From contig DCHC01000026.1 of the NCBI GenBank assembly GCA_002314755.1, positions 1,970 through 8,526 on the forward strand: a stretch of 6,557 nt of DNA, in the 5' to 3' direction. Under the pieces are notes generated by a model. The model searched no databases. It had not been told where the DNA came from and saw only the letters and a list, made by a program, of their open reading frames with translations. This DNA comes from Faecalibacterium sp. UBA1762. Lineage in GTDB: Bacteria > Bacillota > Clostridia > Oscillospirales > Ruminococcaceae. Position numbers and translations under genes: made by a program. Below are positions 5,974 through 6,557 of the stretch, one piece after another; positions within the stretch are counted from its first letter, which is position 1, and each line of letters starts with the position of its first letter.

Positions 5974-6557
5974 ACAATTTGATATCAAACTTGCGGATAA
6001 AATGATACATTGTTCAGTCATGTATCCGTCAACGGCGGAGTTTTGTAACAATTATTGGACAGTTCAACCGCCGGAGATTTTTGTTAAGACGGAACAAGCG
6101 GATATTGACGCAGAACGGGTACTTGCCGAAAAAGAGGATGCAAGACTTGCGCTGCCCAAAACACACTATTCAGATTCTTACCTGGAAACATTGGCACTTT
6201 ACAGAAAAATAATCCACGCGCTGCTCCCCCATAATGTTTTACTTTTTCACGGCGCTGCCATCGCCAAGGACGGCAAAGCTATACTGTTTACCGCACCCAG
6301 CGGTACCGGTAAAACCACCCATATCCGCTTGTGGTATCAGGTCTTTGAGGATAAGATCCGTGTTATTAATGGGGATAAGCCCCTGTTGGTGTTTACACCG
6401 CAGGGTGTAACAGTCTGCGGTACGCCATGGCAGGGTAAAGAGGGATACGGTCAAAATGTGAGTATGCCCTTGCACGCAATTTGCGCTTTGGAGAGGGATA
6501 CTACCAACCATATCGAAAAGCTGGATATCATACAGGCTCTGCCGGGGCTGATGCAGC
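5966..6557 (+). CDS. HPr-kinase/PEPCK-like P-loop protein, N-terminal 197 residues (runs off right edge)
   Basis: An open frame runs from ATG 5966 to the window end with no stop. It overlaps the PqqD-like stop by 8 bp, with GGGAAGG at 5948-5954 upstream. The N-terminal 85 residues are poorly conserved. From about 90 comes NVLLFHGAAIAKDGKAILFT, then Walker A PSGTGKTTHIRLW (111-123), which binds nucleotide through Lys116. RVINGDKPLL (132-141) follows, with Asp137 as likely metal ligand, then VCGTPWQGKEGYGQN (150-164) and the SMPLHAICALER helix (166-177). This set is typical of HprK/PEPCK-fold kinases encoded beside PqqD genes. Bona fide HprK phosphorylates HPr, but relatives in lasso-peptide clusters phosphorylate the peptide, and its order here suggests the second type. 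Unlike its neighbour it is undamaged in the part seen. The substrate is inferred, not shown. Confidence 0.82.
   Translation, partial: MSEQFDIKLADKMIHCSVMYPSTAEFCNNYWTVQPPEIFVKTEQADIDAERVLAEKEDARLALPKTHYSDSYLETLALYRKIIHALLPHNVLLFHGAAIAKDGKAILFTAPSGTGKTTHIRLWYQVFEDKIRVINGDKPLLVFTPQGVTVCGTPWQGKEGYGQNVSMPLHAICALERDTTNHIEKLDIIQALPGLMQ

Noticed and set aside
1..6557. CRISPR array, tRNA, rRNA, insertion sequence or att site
   Set aside because: No regularly spaced direct repeats, cloverleaf genes, transposase frames or flanking inverted or direct repeats were seen on either strand. Insertion of the importer cassette therefore has no visible mobile-element scar.

Overview
The window looks like chromosomal DNA of a gut-type member of the class Clostridia (Firmicutes). 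This is inferred from the style of the protein families: a GH36 alpha-galactosidase, a clostridial Crp/Fnr regulator beside an NMT1/SsuA-type ABC importer, PqqD/HPr-kinase-like genes, and beta-helix surface-protein remnants. It also fits the moderately GC-rich codon use and the strong AGGAGG-like ribosome binding sites. Every gene I can support lies on the + strand.

Left (1-1363): the C-terminal part of a GH36 alpha-galactosidase runs in from the left edge and ends at 758. It is followed by a broken nucleotidyltransferase-like gene (PF14907-type, 807-1363). That gene keeps its start and ribosome binding site but has an internal deletion, two frameshifts and a lost C-terminus.

Centre (1391-4652): an intact, compact regulon. 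A perfect hairpin terminator (1391-1420) insulates it from the left. A good sigma-A promoter (-35 TTGACT, 17 bp, -10 TAGAAT) is followed at once by a 22-bp palindrome, a probable operator. Then come a Crp/Fnr-family regulator, a lipoprotein substrate-binding protein, a permease and an ATPase. The genes are tightly spaced or overlapping, so they form one transcription unit that probably controls itself through the palindrome. All motifs of a working importer are present. The substrate cannot be read from the sequence.

Right (4653-6557): about 1 kb of decayed sequence, most of it from a secreted beta-helix surface protein, recognisable in pieces across at least four frame changes. Next is a PqqD-like gene broken by one in-frame TGA and one frameshift at an A-run. 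Overlapping its end is an open HprK/PEPCK-like P-loop kinase gene that runs off the right edge.

The main interpretive point is that the central importer cassette is clean while genes on both sides are decaying. The decayed nucleotidyltransferase on the left and the PqqD/HprK pair on the right are partner families that co-occur in some RiPP (for example lasso-peptide) clusters. One such cluster may once have occupied this locus and been split and eroded, but this is inference.
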